Shown: positions 8,376-18,602, counted from the first letter of the stretch. The stretch is DNA of 64,000 nt from Accumulibacter sp. (GCA_024235715.1 JACKLW010000018.1:1-64000), one strand, 5' to 3'. Notes: generated by a model not told the origin, from the letters alone. Numbers and translations are program-made.

Positions 8376-10757
8376 TCAGTTGCGCAGCGGCTTGCCGGTT
8401 TCCAGCATGTGCACGATGCGCTGCTGGGTCTTTTTGTTCTTCAGCAGATCGACGAACAGGGCCCGCTCGACGTCGAGGATCCACTGGGCATCGACCCGGC
8501 TGCCGGTGCTGACCTCGCCGCCGCAAAGCGCCGTGGCCGCGGCCCGGGCCACGGCGTAGTCGTGCTCTGAGATGAAGCCGCCGCCCTGCATGTTCACCAG
8601 CATCATCTCGCAGGTCGCGATGCCGTCGCGGCCGGCGACGCGGACGGCGCGCTCGACCTGGGGCGGCCGGTAGCCGGCTTCGGCCATCGCGCGGGCCCGG
8701 TGGAGCGCGACGTGCAGCAGCTCCTGCGGGTTGAAGACGATGTCGTCCGACGGCCGCGCGAAGCCGAGTTGGACCGCCTCGCGCGCGCCCTTGGCGACGG
8801 TCGCCATCGCCACCGTCTGGAACATGTTCTGGACGAAGGCGAAGACGTCGCCGTTGGCCGAGCGCCGGGCCAGACGGTCGGCCTCGACCGCGAAGAACTT
8901 GCAGCCGCCACCGGCCGGGATCAGGCCGACTCCGGCCTCGACCAGGCCGACATAGCTCTCCAGCGCCATCACCCGGTGGGCGGCGTGCATGACGAACTCG
9001 CAGCCGCCGCCGAGCGCCATGCCCTGCACCGCGGCGACGGTGGGCACCAGCGCGTGCCGGAGCGCCATCGAAGTCTGCTGGAACTTGGCGACGGTGTTTT
9101 CCAGCAATTCGAATTGCCCGGTCTTGATCGCCTCGGTGACCTGCATCAGGTTGGCGCCCACCGCGAACGGCGCCTCGTGCCACAGCACCAGGCCGTCGAG
9201 GTCGCGCTCGGCGCGGGCCACGGCCTCGAGCACGCCGTCGAGCACCTCCGAGCCGATCGCGTGCATCTTCGAGGTGATCGAGACGATGCCGATGCCGGCG
9301 TCGATGTCGGCGCGCCGCCACAGCCGCACGCCGTCGTTCTGCCACAGCGTCTCGCCCGGCGCCGGCGGGGTCTCGCCGAGCACCTGCTCGGGATAGAGCT
9401 GGCGCCGGTACACCGCCAGTCCCGAGCGCGGCCGCAGGGCATCGGCCTCGGCCGAATAGGAGCCGGCGGCCTCGTGCACCCCGTCGCGCGCGAACACCCA
9501 GGCCGGCAGCGGCGCATCGGTCATCGAGCGGCCGGCGGCGATGTCGTCGCGGATCGCCTCCACGATCGGCCGCCAGCCGGCGGCCTGCCAGGTCTCGAAC
9601 GGCCCCATCGACCAGCCGAAGCCCCAGCGCATGGCGAAATCGACATCGCGCGCGTTGTCGGCGATGTCGGCCAGATGCACCGCGCAGTAGTGGAAGACGT
9701 CGCGGAAGATCGCCCACAGGAACCGGGCCTGGGGATGCTCGCTGGCCCTGAGCGCCTCGAAGCGGGCGACCGGGTCACGGTTCTTCAGGATCGCCGCCAC
9801 CTCGGGCGCCACCTCGGCGGCGCTCGGCCGGTAGTCCTGGCTGGCGAGATCGAGCACCATGATCTGCTTGCCCTGCTTGCGGAAGATACCGGCACGGGTC
9901 TTCTGGCCGAGCGCGCCCTGGTCGATCAGCGCGGCCAGCCATGCCGGCGCAGCGTAGTAGCGGTGCCACGGGTCGTCCGGCAGGGTCGCCTGCATGGTGT
10001 GGATGACGTGGGCCAGGGTGTCGAGGCCGACCACGTCGGCGGTGCGGTAGGTGGCGCTCTTCGGCCGGCCGATCAGCGGCCCGGTGAGCGCGTCGACCTC
10101 GTCGAAGCCGAGGCCCATCCCGGCGGTGTGGTGCATCACCGCCAGCATCGAGAAGACGCCGACCCGGTTGGCGACGAAGTTGGGGGTGTCCTTGGCGCGG
10201 ACGATGCTCTTGCCCAGGGTCGTGGTGAGCCAGGCCTCGAGGCCGTCGAGCATCGCCGGCTCGGTGTCGGCAGTGGCGATCAGTTCGACCAGCGCCATGT
10301 AGCGCGGCGGGTTGAAGAAATGCACGCCACAGAAGCGGCCGCGCAGGTTGGCCGGCATGCCCTCGGACAAGGCGGTGATCGACAGGCCCGAGGTATTGGA
10401 GGCGAAGATCGCATCGGGGCGGATGTGCGGCGCGACCTTGGCGTAGAGGTCGAGCTTCCATTCCATCTTCTCGGCGATCGCCTCGATGACGAGGTCGCAT
10501 TCGGCCAGTTGCGCCAGGTGCTGGTCGTAGTTGGCGGCGTCCACGTAGGCGACGCGGTCCTTGCCGCAGAACGGTTCGGGCTGGAGCTTCTTCAGCCCGG
10601 CCAGGGCCTTGTCGACGATGCCGTTGGGCTTGCCGTCGCGGGCCGCCAGGTCGAACAGCACCACCGGCACGTCGGCATTGGCGCAATGGGCGGCGATCTG
10701 CGCGCCCATGACGCCGGCGCCCAGGACCGCGACCCTGCGGATGTTGAGTTTGCTCAT
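8376..10757 (-). CDS. 3-hydroxyacyl-CoA dehydrogenase / enoyl-CoA hydratase, FadN-type
   Basis: 793 aa from the ATG at 10757 (GGAGACCACC upstream). The Rossmann NAD-binding motif VLGAGVMGAQIAAHC is at the N-terminus, followed by the 3HCDH domains. An enoyl-CoA hydratase domain comes last (QGMALGGGCEFVMHAAHRVM near residue 580). This order, dehydrogenase first and hydratase last, and the length match Bacillus FadN (YusL) rather than FadB or FadJ. It performs the hydration and NAD-dependent oxidation steps of beta-oxidation and is paired with the thiolase immediately downstream. A separate FadI/FadJ pair follows in the same cluster, so the cell has two versions of these steps. Confidence 0.9.
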   Translation of the reverse strand: MSKLNIRRVAVLGAGVMGAQIAAHCANADVPVVLFDLAARDGKPNGIVDKALAGLKKLQPEPFCGKDRVAYVDAANYDQHLAQLAECDLVIEAIAEKMEWKLDLYAKVAPHIRPDAIFASNTSGLSITALSEGMPANLRGRFCGVHFFNPPRYMALVELIATADTEPAMLDGLEAWLTTTLGKSIVRAKDTPNFVANRVGVFSMLAVMHHTAGMGLGFDEVDALTGPLIGRPKSATYRTADVVGLDTLAHVIHTMQATLPDDPWHRYYAAPAWLAALIDQGALGQKTRAGIFRKQGKQIMVLDLASQDYRPSAAEVAPEVAAILKNRDPVARFEALRASEHPQARFLWAIFRDVFHYCAVHLADIADNARDVDFAMRWGFGWSMGPFETWQAAGWRPIVEAIRDDIAAGRSMTDAPLPAWVFARDGVHEAAGSYSAEADALRPRSGLAVYRRQLYPEQVLGETPPAPGETLWQNDGVRLWRRADIDAGIGIVSITSKMHAIGSEVLDGVLEAVARAERDLDGLVLWHEAPFAVGANLMQVTEAIKTGQFELLENTVAKFQQTSMALRHALVPTVAAVQGMALGGGCEFVMHAAHRVMALESYVGLVEAGVGLIPAGGGCKFFAVEADRLARRSANGDVFAFVQNMFQTVAMATVAKGAREAVQLGFARPSDDIVFNPQELLHVALHRARAMAEAGYRPPQVERAVRVAGRDGIATCEMMLVNMQGGGFISEHDYAVARAAATALCGGEVSTGSRVDAQWILDVERALFVDLLKNKKTQQRIVHMLETGKPLRN

Positions 10758-10867
10758 GGTGGTCTCCGGGGAACGGAAAGAGCGGGCCCCAGCGCTCGAC
10801 CCTCGGGCAGCGCGCTGACGGCGTGCCGGATCGTGACCCGCCGCAGCGGGTCGCGATCCGCGCGCAC

Positions 10868-12193
10868 TCAGAAATCGTAGGTCAGTTGCACACCGAGGAT
10901 GTCGACCGACGCCTCGTAGCTGCCCACGAGGTGACCGTTGGCGGCCGCATCGTCGCCATCGGCGTCGATCTTGGGATCGTTGATGAACAGATGCGCGTAG
11001 CCGACGTCCACCACCAGCGCCGAGCCAACCCGGTACTGGGAGCCGAGCGACAGCCAAAGCCGGTTGGCGTCCGGCAGGCGGGCCAGCCGATGCTGAGTCT
11101 CGACCGGCGACTGGTCGTAGGCGACACCGAACTTGAGCCCGACCTTGTCCGAGTAACGATAGTTGGCCCCCAGCGCGATGCGCCAGGTGTCGCGCCATTC
11201 GAGGGTCTCGGTCGACAGCAGGGCGCCGCCGGTGCGGAAGACCTCCAGCGACTCGAGCGACGACCAGCCGGTCCAGGAGATGTCGCCGAGCATCGTCCAC
11301 TTCGGGCTCAGTTGCTGCATCGCGCTGATGATGAAGGTGTCCGGCACCTCGACGTCGGCTTCGCCCGGACCGTTCGGCGCGCCTGCGGCCATCGCGCCGT
11401 TGAGCAGTGCATTGCCGCTGTCCGGTCGCTTGAAGGAGATGTCGCCGGTCAGCTCGTGCTTGATCTTGGAGCGGTAGGACAGGCCGATGCGGGTGGTCTG
11501 CGACGGCTGGATGATGACGCCGACGTTCCAGCCCCACGAGAAATCATCGGCCTTGACCTTGCCGACGCCCTCCAGGCCCGGAAATACGCCGAGACCGGCC
11601 TGCGCCAGCAGACCCGAGAAATTGACCGCGTTGGTCAACTCGGCCTCCATCTTCTGGTAGTTGATGCCGACGCCGACCGACACCATCGGGCTCACCTGGT
11701 AGGCGATCGACGGGTTGATGTTGATCGTCGTGATTTCCGAGTTGATCGCCAGGAAGCGGCCGATGAAGTCGTCGTCGTATTCGGTCTTGAGGCCGAACGG
11801 TGCGCCGAATCCGATGCCGATGGCCAGCTTCGGCGTGAGCTTCATCGCCATGTAGGCATTCGGTATCGCCGCGACGCCACCGGCATCGCCGCCATTGCCG
11901 GTGCCGCTGGCGGTCAGCGCCGGCAGCGTGCTGCCGTCGTCGCTGAACTCGAAACCGACCCGGACCAGATCGAGACCGCCGGAGACCTGCCGATCGCCGC
12001 TCAGCAAGGTCATGCCGGCCGGGTTGAAGTAGATCGTGCTGGCGTTCTCGGCGACCGCCGCCGAGCCGGCAAACGAATTCCCCACCCCGCTGCCGTTCTG
12101 CTCCAGCAACTGGAAGCCCGCGCCGTGGGCGCCGGCACCACCCAGCACGATCGCTGCGATCGGTACCAGTTTGGCGATGGTCTTGTTGTGCAT
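10868..12193 (-). CDS. fadL: FadL-family long-chain fatty acid outer-membrane transporter
   Basis: 441 aa. A signal peptide (to about residue 24, GAGAHGAG) is followed by the OmpP1/FadL/TodX start GFQLLEQNGSGVGNSFAGSA and then NASTIYFNPAGMTLL, the N-terminal plug region. The rest is alternating beta-strand sequence ending in an aromatic residue (QLTYDF), as outer-membrane barrels do. It imports long-chain fatty acids or other hydrophobic compounds. It lies between the thioesterase gene and the FadN/FadA pair in the same orientation, so uptake and oxidation are probably co-regulated. Confidence 0.93.
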   Translation of the reverse strand: MHNKTIAKLVPIAAIVLGGAGAHGAGFQLLEQNGSGVGNSFAGSAAVAENASTIYFNPAGMTLLSGDRQVSGGLDLVRVGFEFSDDGSTLPALTASGTGNGGDAGGVAAIPNAYMAMKLTPKLAIGIGFGAPFGLKTEYDDDFIGRFLAINSEITTININPSIAYQVSPMVSVGVGINYQKMEAELTNAVNFSGLLAQAGLGVFPGLEGVGKVKADDFSWGWNVGVIIQPSQTTRIGLSYRSKIKHELTGDISFKRPDSGNALLNGAMAAGAPNGPGEADVEVPDTFIISAMQQLSPKWTMLGDISWTGWSSLESLEVFRTGGALLSTETLEWRDTWRIALGANYRYSDKVGLKFGVAYDQSPVETQHRLARLPDANRLWLSLGSQYRVGSALVVDVGYAHLFINDPKIDADGDDAAANGHLVGSYEASVDILGVQLTYDF

Positions 12194-12239
12194 TCGCTGT
12201 GTCTCCTCAGGTGATGCGCGATATGTTGATGTTATAGCC

Positions 12240-12258
12240 GGCCCGCCGCAATCGGGCC
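12240..12258 (-). terminator. Hairpin between thioesterase and fadL
   Basis: A 6-bp perfect inverted repeat (GGCCCG / CGGGCC, 7-nt loop) in the 81-bp gap before fadL. There is no U-run, so it may be an attenuator or mRNA processing hairpin rather than a full terminator. Confidence 0.25.
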
Positions 12259-12274
12259 TGCTTCACAATTGGAT

Positions 12275-12679
12275 TCAATCGATCGGAGGCAGCTCGCGCT
12301 TCCTGCCCTGACCATCCACCGCAACGTAGGTCAGCTGCGCCTCGGTGACCTTGACCACCACCGGGTTCTCCGGGTGGCGCTCGGCATAGACCTCGACATC
12401 GACGGTGACCGAGGTACGGCCTTCGCGCACCACGCGCGCATAGAAGCTGACGAGGTCGCCGACCGACACCGGCTGCTTGAACAGGAAGGAATTGACCGCC
12501 ACGGTGGCCACCCGCCCCCGCGCCCGTCGCACCGCCGGTACTGCGCCGGCAACGTCCACCTGGGCCATGATCCAGCCGCCGAAGACGTCACCCATCGGAT
12601 TGGTGTCCGCCGGCATCGGCATCACCCGCAGCACCGCATGTTCGCCTTCGGGCAGACTGACTGGAACTTCTTGAGTCAT
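12275..12679 (-). CDS. Acyl-CoA thioesterase, YciA-type hotdog fold
   Basis: 134 aa. The hotdog core is seen in NPMGDVFGGWIMAQVDVAGA, which contains the catalytic Asp/Gly region of YciA-like enzymes. VNSFLFKQPVSVGDLVSFYA and a C-terminal strand follow. It hydrolyses acyl-CoA to free acid and CoA, which can relieve CoA trapping during fatty acid breakdown. Its ATG overlaps the fadJ stop (ATGA), so translation is coupled. The fadJ-yciA pairing suggests control of acyl-CoA overflow. Confidence 0.88.
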   Translation of the reverse strand: MTQEVPVSLPEGEHAVLRVMPMPADTNPMGDVFGGWIMAQVDVAGAVPAVRRARGRVATVAVNSFLFKQPVSVGDLVSFYARVVREGRTSVTVDVEVYAERHPENPVVVKVTEAQLTYVAVDGQGRKRELPPID

Positions 12680-14652
12680 GAAATTTCCTTCTCGGTTTCG
12701 TTGGCGCGGGGCGCGGCCGGCGCCGGGCCACGCTGTTCGAGGTAATGCATCGGCCCACCCGTGAAGGGCGCGAAGCCGGTGCCGAAGATCACGCCGGCAT
12801 CGGCCAGTTCGGCATCGGCCACCACGCCGTCGGCGACGCAGCGCCGGGTCGCCTGCAGCAGCGGCTCGACGATGCGCGCGGCGAGTCCGTCCGGCGCCGC
12901 CGCGGCCGCGCTCTTCTTCGCCTTGCCGTCCTGCCAGACATAGAAGCCGCGCCCGCTCTTGCGCCCGAGGTGCCCTTCGGCCAGCAGCGCCTCGAGCTTG
13001 CGCGGCGGCCGCGCTTCGCCGGTCAGCGCCTGGCCGGCGGCCAGTGCAATGTCCAGGCCGACCGTGTCGACCAGCTCGATCGGCCCCATCGGCATGCCGA
13101 ACGCCTTCAGCGCCTGATCCACGGTCTCCGGCGCGATGCCCTGGTCGACAGCGCGCATCGCTTCGAGCATGTACGGGCCGAGCACCGCATTGACCAGGAA
13201 TCCGGGGGCGCTCTTCACCGGCAGCGGCAGCTTGTCGATACCACGCACGAAGGCGGTGGCCTTCGCCAGCAGCCCCTCGTCGGTGGCCTCGCCGCGCACC
13301 ACCTCGACCAGCGGCAGCTGTGCCACGGGGTTGAAGAAATGGATGCCGAGCAGCCGCGACGGCTGTTCGAGCGCCTCGGCGATCTCTTCGATGCGCAGGC
13401 TCGAGGTATTGGTGGCGAGCAGCGCGTCGGGCTTCGCCCGCGCCTCGATGTCGGCGAACAGCGCGCGCTTGGCGTCGAGATTCTCGAAGATCGCCTCGAT
13501 GACGACGTCGGCGTGGCGGACACCGTGGCCTTCCGGGTCGGCGATCAGGCGATCCATCGCGAAGCGCTGCTGCCGGCGGTCGCTGCGCAGCTTGCGGCCG
13601 AACAGCTTCGCCGCCCGCGCGATCGCCGGTGCGATGCGTTCTGCGGACTGGTCCTGCAGCGTGACGATCATGCCGCGCAGCGCGCACCAGGCCGCGATGT
13701 CGCCGCCCATGACGCCGGCGCCCACCACATGCACCCGCCGTGCATCGAACGCGACTGCCTTGCCGAAGCCCTTCAGCCGCTCCTGCAGGAAGAACACCCG
13801 GATCAGGTTGCGCGTGGTCGGCGAGCGCACCAGGCGCTCCAGCGACGACGCGTCCGCGGCCGGCACCGCCAGTGCATTGCCGCCGAAGCGGTGCCAGATA
13901 TCGATGATCGCGTACGGTGCCGGATAGTGCTGCTGGCGCGCGCGCTCGGCCAGCCGGCTGCGGGCGCGTTCGGCCACCACCTGCTTCAGCGGCCCGTTCA
14001 TCAGCCGTTGCGTCCAGCCCGGACGCCGGCGCGGCTGGCCGGACACCACCAACAGGCGCGCAGCATTATCCATGATGCGCGGCGGCACGCACTCGTCCAC
14101 CAGCCCCAGCCGCTTCGCCTTGCGGGCATCGACCGAGCGCCCGGTGAGCATCAGGTCCAAGGCCGCCGCCGGGCCGATCAGCGCCGGCAGCCGCAGCATG
14201 CCGCCCCAGGCCGGCACGATGCCGATCATCACCTCCGGCAGCGCCAGCCGGGTGCCGGGCTCGTCCACCGCGATGCGATATCGACAAGCCAGCGACAGTT
14301 CCAGGCCGCCGCCCATGCAGTGCCCGCGGATCAAGGCCAGGGTCGGATAGGGCACCGCCGCCAGCCGGTTGAACAGCTCCCAGCCCCGCGCCACCATCGT
14401 GCGGGCATCGGCGCCCGAGGCCAGCGCGGTGAATTCCTCGATGTCGGCGCCGGCGATGAAGCCGGCGTCCTTGGCCGAGGCAATCACCAAGCCCTTCGGC
14501 CGCTGCCCGTCGAGGCGATCGAGCACCCGGCCGAGTTCGTCGAAGGCCTCGGTGGACAAGGTGTTGGTCGATGATCCGAGCCGATCGAAGCGCAGCCAGG
14601 CCACGTCGTCAGCATCGCGCCGCAGTTTCCAGTGGATGAACGGCTCGCTCAC
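12676..14652 (-). CDS. fadJ: Fatty acid oxidation multifunctional alpha subunit, FadJ-like
   Basis: 658 aa from a GTG at 14652, chosen because AGGAG lies 9-10 nt upstream. The enoyl-CoA hydratase/isomerase domain comes first (VIASAKDAGFIAGADIEEF, HCMGGGLELSLACRYRIA). The 3-hydroxyacyl-CoA dehydrogenase follows from about residue 305 (VHVVGAGVMGGDIAAW) with its C-terminal 3HCDH domains. This is the FadB/FadJ order. It hydrates and oxidises enoyl-CoA intermediates and should form a complex with the thiolase encoded just upstream (fadI). It is slightly shorter than E. coli FadJ (714 aa). Confidence 0.9.
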   Translation of the reverse strand: MSEPFIHWKLRRDADDVAWLRFDRLGSSTNTLSTEAFDELGRVLDRLDGQRPKGLVIASAKDAGFIAGADIEEFTALASGADARTMVARGWELFNRLAAVPYPTLALIRGHCMGGGLELSLACRYRIAVDEPGTRLALPEVMIGIVPAWGGMLRLPALIGPAAALDLMLTGRSVDARKAKRLGLVDECVPPRIMDNAARLLVVSGQPRRRPGWTQRLMNGPLKQVVAERARSRLAERARQQHYPAPYAIIDIWHRFGGNALAVPAADASSLERLVRSPTTRNLIRVFFLQERLKGFGKAVAFDARRVHVVGAGVMGGDIAAWCALRGMIVTLQDQSAERIAPAIARAAKLFGRKLRSDRRQQRFAMDRLIADPEGHGVRHADVVIEAIFENLDAKRALFADIEARAKPDALLATNTSSLRIEEIAEALEQPSRLLGIHFFNPVAQLPLVEVVRGEATDEGLLAKATAFVRGIDKLPLPVKSAPGFLVNAVLGPYMLEAMRAVDQGIAPETVDQALKAFGMPMGPIELVDTVGLDIALAAGQALTGEARPPRKLEALLAEGHLGRKSGRGFYVWQDGKAKKSAAAAAPDGLAARIVEPLLQATRRCVADGVVADAELADAGVIFGTGFAPFTGGPMHYLEQRGPAPAAPRANETEKEIS

Positions 14653-14746
14653 TTGGCGGATCTCCTGTCGCCGACCTGCGGTTGACGGATGGCGTGCGGA
14701 GTCGGCCGGCGCCGACGGGCCGGCGCATCGAATGTGCGGTGTCGGG

Positions 14747-16030
14747 TCATGGGCGCTCCACCAGCATCGCGCCGCCCTGGCCGCCACCGATGCAGATCGC
14801 CGCGATGCCGCGGCGCCCACCGCTGCGCTCCATCACCTGCAAGAGATGCAGCACGATGCGCGCACCCGAGGCGCCGACCGGGTGGCCCTGGGCGATGGCA
14901 CCGCCATCGACATTGAGCCGGGATTCGTCGAGGCGGCCCAGCGCCTCGGCGAGTCCCAGCTCGTCGCGGCAGTAGGCGTCGTCGGCCCAGGCCCGCAGGC
15001 AGGCAAGCACCTGGGCGGCAAAGGCTTCGTTGATCTCCCAGGCATCGAGATCGTTCAAGGCCAGGCCGTGGCGCTGCAGGATCGGCGTGGCGGCATGCAC
15101 CGGCCCCAGCCCCATCTGCTCCGGCGGCAGCCCGGCCCACTGGCTGTCGCTGATGCGCCCTCGCGGCGTCAGCCCGAAGCGCTTCACTGCCGCTTCCGAG
15201 GCCAGCACCAGCCAGGCCGCACCGTCGGTGATCTGCGAGCTGTTGCCGGCGGTGACGCGGCCATAGCGCTTGTCGAAGAAGGGCTTGAGCTTGGCCAGGC
15301 CCTCGGCGCTGGAGTCGTCGCGCACGCCGTCGTCGAAGCGATGCAGGGTGCCGTCGTCTTCGATCAGCGGCGTCAGTTCGCCATCGAAATGGCCGGCGTC
15401 GCGGGCCGCAGCCACCCGCTGGTGGCTGCGCGCGGCGAAGGCGTCCATGTCGTTGCGGCTGATGCCGAAGCGGTAGGCCAGGTTCTCGGCGGTCTGGCCC
15501 ATCAACTGGCCAACCACCGGATCGGTGAGGCCCTTCATGATGCCGATCACCGGCGCCAGCATCGCCGGCCGGAAGCGGGCCAGCAGCTTTGCCCTTTGGC
15601 CCACGCCCTTGGCGGCATACCAGCCCGACAGCCAGCGCACCATCGCATCCGAGAACAGCAGCGGCGCCCGTGACAGCGCATCGACGCCGCCGGCCAGCAC
15701 CAGTTGCGAACGGCCCGCCTGGATGTTGGCGATGGCCGAATCGAGCGCCTGCATGCCGCTGGCGCAGTTGCGCATCACCGTCCAGCCCGGCACCTTGCGG
15801 CCGCAGCCCATGCGCAGCGCCACCACGCGGCCGATGTTGACCTCGTCCGGCGACGGCGAGGCGCAGCCGAGGATAACCTCGTCGAGCTGCGCCGGCAGGA
15901 AGGGCTGGCGCGCCAGCAGGGCCGAGCCGGCGATGGTGGCGAGATCCGAGGCGGCGAACGGCCCCGGCTGGTTGCGTGCCTTCAGGAACGGCGTACGCAG
16001 GCCATCGACGATGTAGACCGGTGCATTCAT
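14747..16030 (-). CDS. fadI: Acetyl-CoA C-acetyltransferase, FadI-like thiolase
   Basis: 427 aa, close to E. coli FadI (436) and longer than FadA. The catalytic Cys is in MRNCASGMQALDS near residue 92. GHPVGASGARI (His) and CIGGGQGGAML (Cys) complete the triad, and NEAFAAQVLACL is conserved. It forms the beta subunit of the FadIJ complex with the gene that follows. The gap to fadJ is 94 bp, and fadE ends 10 bp before its start, so fadE-fadI-fadJ-yciA reads as one operon. Confidence 0.9.
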   Translation of the reverse strand: MNAPVYIVDGLRTPFLKARNQPGPFAASDLATIAGSALLARQPFLPAQLDEVILGCASPSPDEVNIGRVVALRMGCGRKVPGWTVMRNCASGMQALDSAIANIQAGRSQLVLAGGVDALSRAPLLFSDAMVRWLSGWYAAKGVGQRAKLLARFRPAMLAPVIGIMKGLTDPVVGQLMGQTAENLAYRFGISRNDMDAFAARSHQRVAAARDAGHFDGELTPLIEDDGTLHRFDDGVRDDSSAEGLAKLKPFFDKRYGRVTAGNSSQITDGAAWLVLASEAAVKRFGLTPRGRISDSQWAGLPPEQMGLGPVHAATPILQRHGLALNDLDAWEINEAFAAQVLACLRAWADDAYCRDELGLAEALGRLDESRLNVDGGAIAQGHPVGASGARIVLHLLQVMERSGGRRGIAAICIGGGQGGAMLVERP

Positions 16031-16039
16031 CGCGCCGCC

Positions 16040-18532
16040 TCAGGCCGCCTGGCGGCGCTGCTGCTGGTCGCCGTCGGCCAGCTCCGCCAGCGCCTCGCGC
16101 AGGCCGAAATCGTACGGGAAGTCGTCGACACCGATGACGCGATCGCGCAGCTCGCCTTTCTTCCGCATCAGCGCCAGTTCCTGCAGCGTGATGACGCCGG
16201 CCTCGGCCGCATCGGCATAGATGCCGTCGATGCCGTCGCCGATGTGCAGCTTCGCCGTGAAGCGGCCCTCGCGCAGCGCCTGCTTGACCCGCGCCTCGAT
16301 CGGCTCGGCCTCGATGGTGGCGTACAGCGCCGCCTCCAGCGCGCCGACCGGATCGTCCACATCCTTGGTCAGGAAGACATCCGAGGTGAGGCGGTCGCGG
16401 GTCTCCGACGGCGCGATCAGCAGCCGCGCCACCTGGTGGCCGAGGGCGTCCGACGGCACCACGTAGGGCCGCCCCAGCGGGAACACCACCAGCCGGCGGA
16501 TGACGAAGGCAAAGACGCGGTTCGGGAAGTTGGCGACAACCCCTTCGAACGCAAGCTGGATGCGGAACATGCAATCCCAGATCGCCCAGTGCATCAGCGG
16601 CGCATCCTCGGCCTGGCGACCCTCGGCCTCGAAGCGGCGCAGCGTGGCCGAGGCCAGGTACATCAGCGAGAGGATGTCACCGAGCCGGGCCGAGAGCTTC
16701 TCCTTGCGCTTCAGCGCGCCGCCCATGGTGCCCATCGAGATGTCGGCGATATAGGCGAAGGCCGCGGAGAAACGGGTGAGCTGCTGGTAGTAGCGGCGGG
16801 TTTCCGGCGCGATGTCGTCCGGCACGTCGACGAAGTGGGAGCCCGACAGCCCCATCACCATCGCCCGCGCGGCGTTGTTGGCGGTGTAGGCGATGTGGCC
16901 GAACAGCGCCCGGTCGAAGGCTTCGAGGTCGTTGGCCTGGGCGCTGGCCATTTCGTCGAGCACGAACGGATGGCAGCGGATCGCGCCCTGGCCGAACAGG
17001 ATCAGCGAGCGGGTGAGGATGTTGGCGCCCTCGACCGTGATGCCGACCGGAATCTGCTGGTAGGCGCGGCCGAGGAAGTTCTGCGGCCCCAGGCAGATGC
17101 CCTTGCCGCCGATCACGTCCATGCCGTCGTTGACGGTCTGGCGCGCACGCTCGGTGACGTGGTACTTGACGATCGCCGACACCACCGAAGGCTTCTCGCC
17201 GAGGTCGATCGCGCCCGCCGTGAACACCCGCGCGGCGTCGCACATGTAGGTGTTGGCGCCGATCCGGGTGAGCGCCTCCTCGACCCCCTCGAAGCGGCCG
17301 ATGGCGGTCTTGAACTGGTAGCGCACCCGCGCATAGGCGCCGACCGCCCGCGCCGTGAGCTTCTGCATGCCGGTGTTGGAGCCCGGCAGCGAGATCGAGC
17401 GGCCGGCCGCCAGGCACTCCATCAGCATGCGCCAGCCCTGGCCGGCCATTTCCGGCCCGCCGATGATGAACGACAACGGCATGAACACCTCGCGGCCGCG
17501 GATCGGCCCGTTCATCCAGTGGGCATTGAGCGGGAAATGGCGACGGCCGATGTCGACCCCCGGGTGGTCGAACGGCACCAGCGCGCAGGTGATGCCGATA
17601 TCTTCCACCTCGCCCAGCAGGTGGTCCGGGTCGAACAGGCGGAAGGCCAGGCCGAAGACCGTGCACACCGGCGCCAGCGTGATGTAGCGCTTGTCGAAGC
17701 TGACCCGCATGCCGAGCACTTCCTCGCCCTTGTAGCTGCCCTTGCAGACGACGCCGGCATCGGGAATCGACGCCGCATCCGAACCGGCCCACGGGCTGGT
17801 CAGCGCAAAGGCCGGGATCTCCTGGCCGCGCGCGAGCCGCGGCAGGTAGTGCTGCTTCTGCTCCGGCGTGCCGTAGTGCAGCAGCAGTTCGGCCGGGCCG
17901 AGGGAGTTGGGCACCATCACCGACACCGCCGGCGCCGACGAGCGGGTCGACAGCTTGGTCACCACCTGGGAGTGGGCGTAGGCCGAGAAGCCCTTGCCGC
18001 CGTAATCCTTCGGGATGATCATGCCGAGGAAGCCCTGCTCCTTGATGTAGCGCCAGACCTCGGCCGGCATGTCCTGGCGCTGCGAATCGGCCCAATCGTG
18101 GCTGAGCCGGCACAGCTCGGTGGTTTCGACATCGAGAAAGCGCTGCTCTTCTTCGCTGAGCCGCGGCCACGGGTAGGCCAGCATCTTCGCCCACGCCGGC
18201 CGGCCGGCGAAGAGTTCGCCCTCCCACCACACCGAGCCGGCCTCGAGGGCATCGCGCTCGGTCTGCGACATGCTCGGCAGCGCCGCGCGGAATGCCTTGA
18301 GGATCGGCGCCGTGACCAGCCGGCGGCGCAGCCCGGGCTTGATCAGCACCGCCATCACCGCGGCGAAGACGGCGATGGCCACGACGGCCGCCGCCACCGA
18401 CCAGCCGCCGACCAGCGCCGCGCTGGCCAGCCACAGCACGCCGGCCAGCAGCCAATACAGCAACGGCGCCGAATAATAGGCCAGCGCCACGGCCAGCGGC
18501 GGCAGGGCAAGCACAAGTAGCCAGGTCATCAT
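16040..18532 (-). CDS. fadE: Acyl-CoA dehydrogenase FadE
   Basis: 830 aa, matching the long gammaproteobacterial FadE (about 815 aa), which is roughly twice a normal acyl-CoA dehydrogenase. Two N-terminal membrane helices (residues 1-63) anchor it to the inner membrane. The dehydrogenase core contains FALTSPWAGSDAASIPDAG near residue 250 and GRSISLPGSNTGMQ near residue 390. A long C-terminal extension (DUF1974-type) follows. It oxidises acyl-CoA to trans-2-enoyl-CoA with FAD, the first step of beta-oxidation. It is the first structural gene after the TetR regulator. Confidence 0.94.
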   Translation of the reverse strand: MMTWLLVLALPPLAVALAYYSAPLLYWLLAGVLWLASAALVGGWSVAAAVVAIAVFAAVMAVLIKPGLRRRLVTAPILKAFRAALPSMSQTERDALEAGSVWWEGELFAGRPAWAKMLAYPWPRLSEEEQRFLDVETTELCRLSHDWADSQRQDMPAEVWRYIKEQGFLGMIIPKDYGGKGFSAYAHSQVVTKLSTRSSAPAVSVMVPNSLGPAELLLHYGTPEQKQHYLPRLARGQEIPAFALTSPWAGSDAASIPDAGVVCKGSYKGEEVLGMRVSFDKRYITLAPVCTVFGLAFRLFDPDHLLGEVEDIGITCALVPFDHPGVDIGRRHFPLNAHWMNGPIRGREVFMPLSFIIGGPEMAGQGWRMLMECLAAGRSISLPGSNTGMQKLTARAVGAYARVRYQFKTAIGRFEGVEEALTRIGANTYMCDAARVFTAGAIDLGEKPSVVSAIVKYHVTERARQTVNDGMDVIGGKGICLGPQNFLGRAYQQIPVGITVEGANILTRSLILFGQGAIRCHPFVLDEMASAQANDLEAFDRALFGHIAYTANNAARAMVMGLSGSHFVDVPDDIAPETRRYYQQLTRFSAAFAYIADISMGTMGGALKRKEKLSARLGDILSLMYLASATLRRFEAEGRQAEDAPLMHWAIWDCMFRIQLAFEGVVANFPNRVFAFVIRRLVVFPLGRPYVVPSDALGHQVARLLIAPSETRDRLTSDVFLTKDVDDPVGALEAALYATIEAEPIEARVKQALREGRFTAKLHIGDGIDGIYADAAEAGVITLQELALMRKKGELRDRVIGVDDFPYDFGLREALAELADGDQQQRRQAA

Positions 18533-18602
18533 CGTGTCTCCGGTTGCGGCCGCTTCGGCACTTTCACTGCGCGCGGGCGGCCATTGTCATCGGCATGGTC
18601 GG

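Noticed and set aside
15704-18520. 938-aa ORF antisense to fadI/fadE
   Set aside because: Shadow of two well-supported genes; Arg/His/Gln-rich with no domain.
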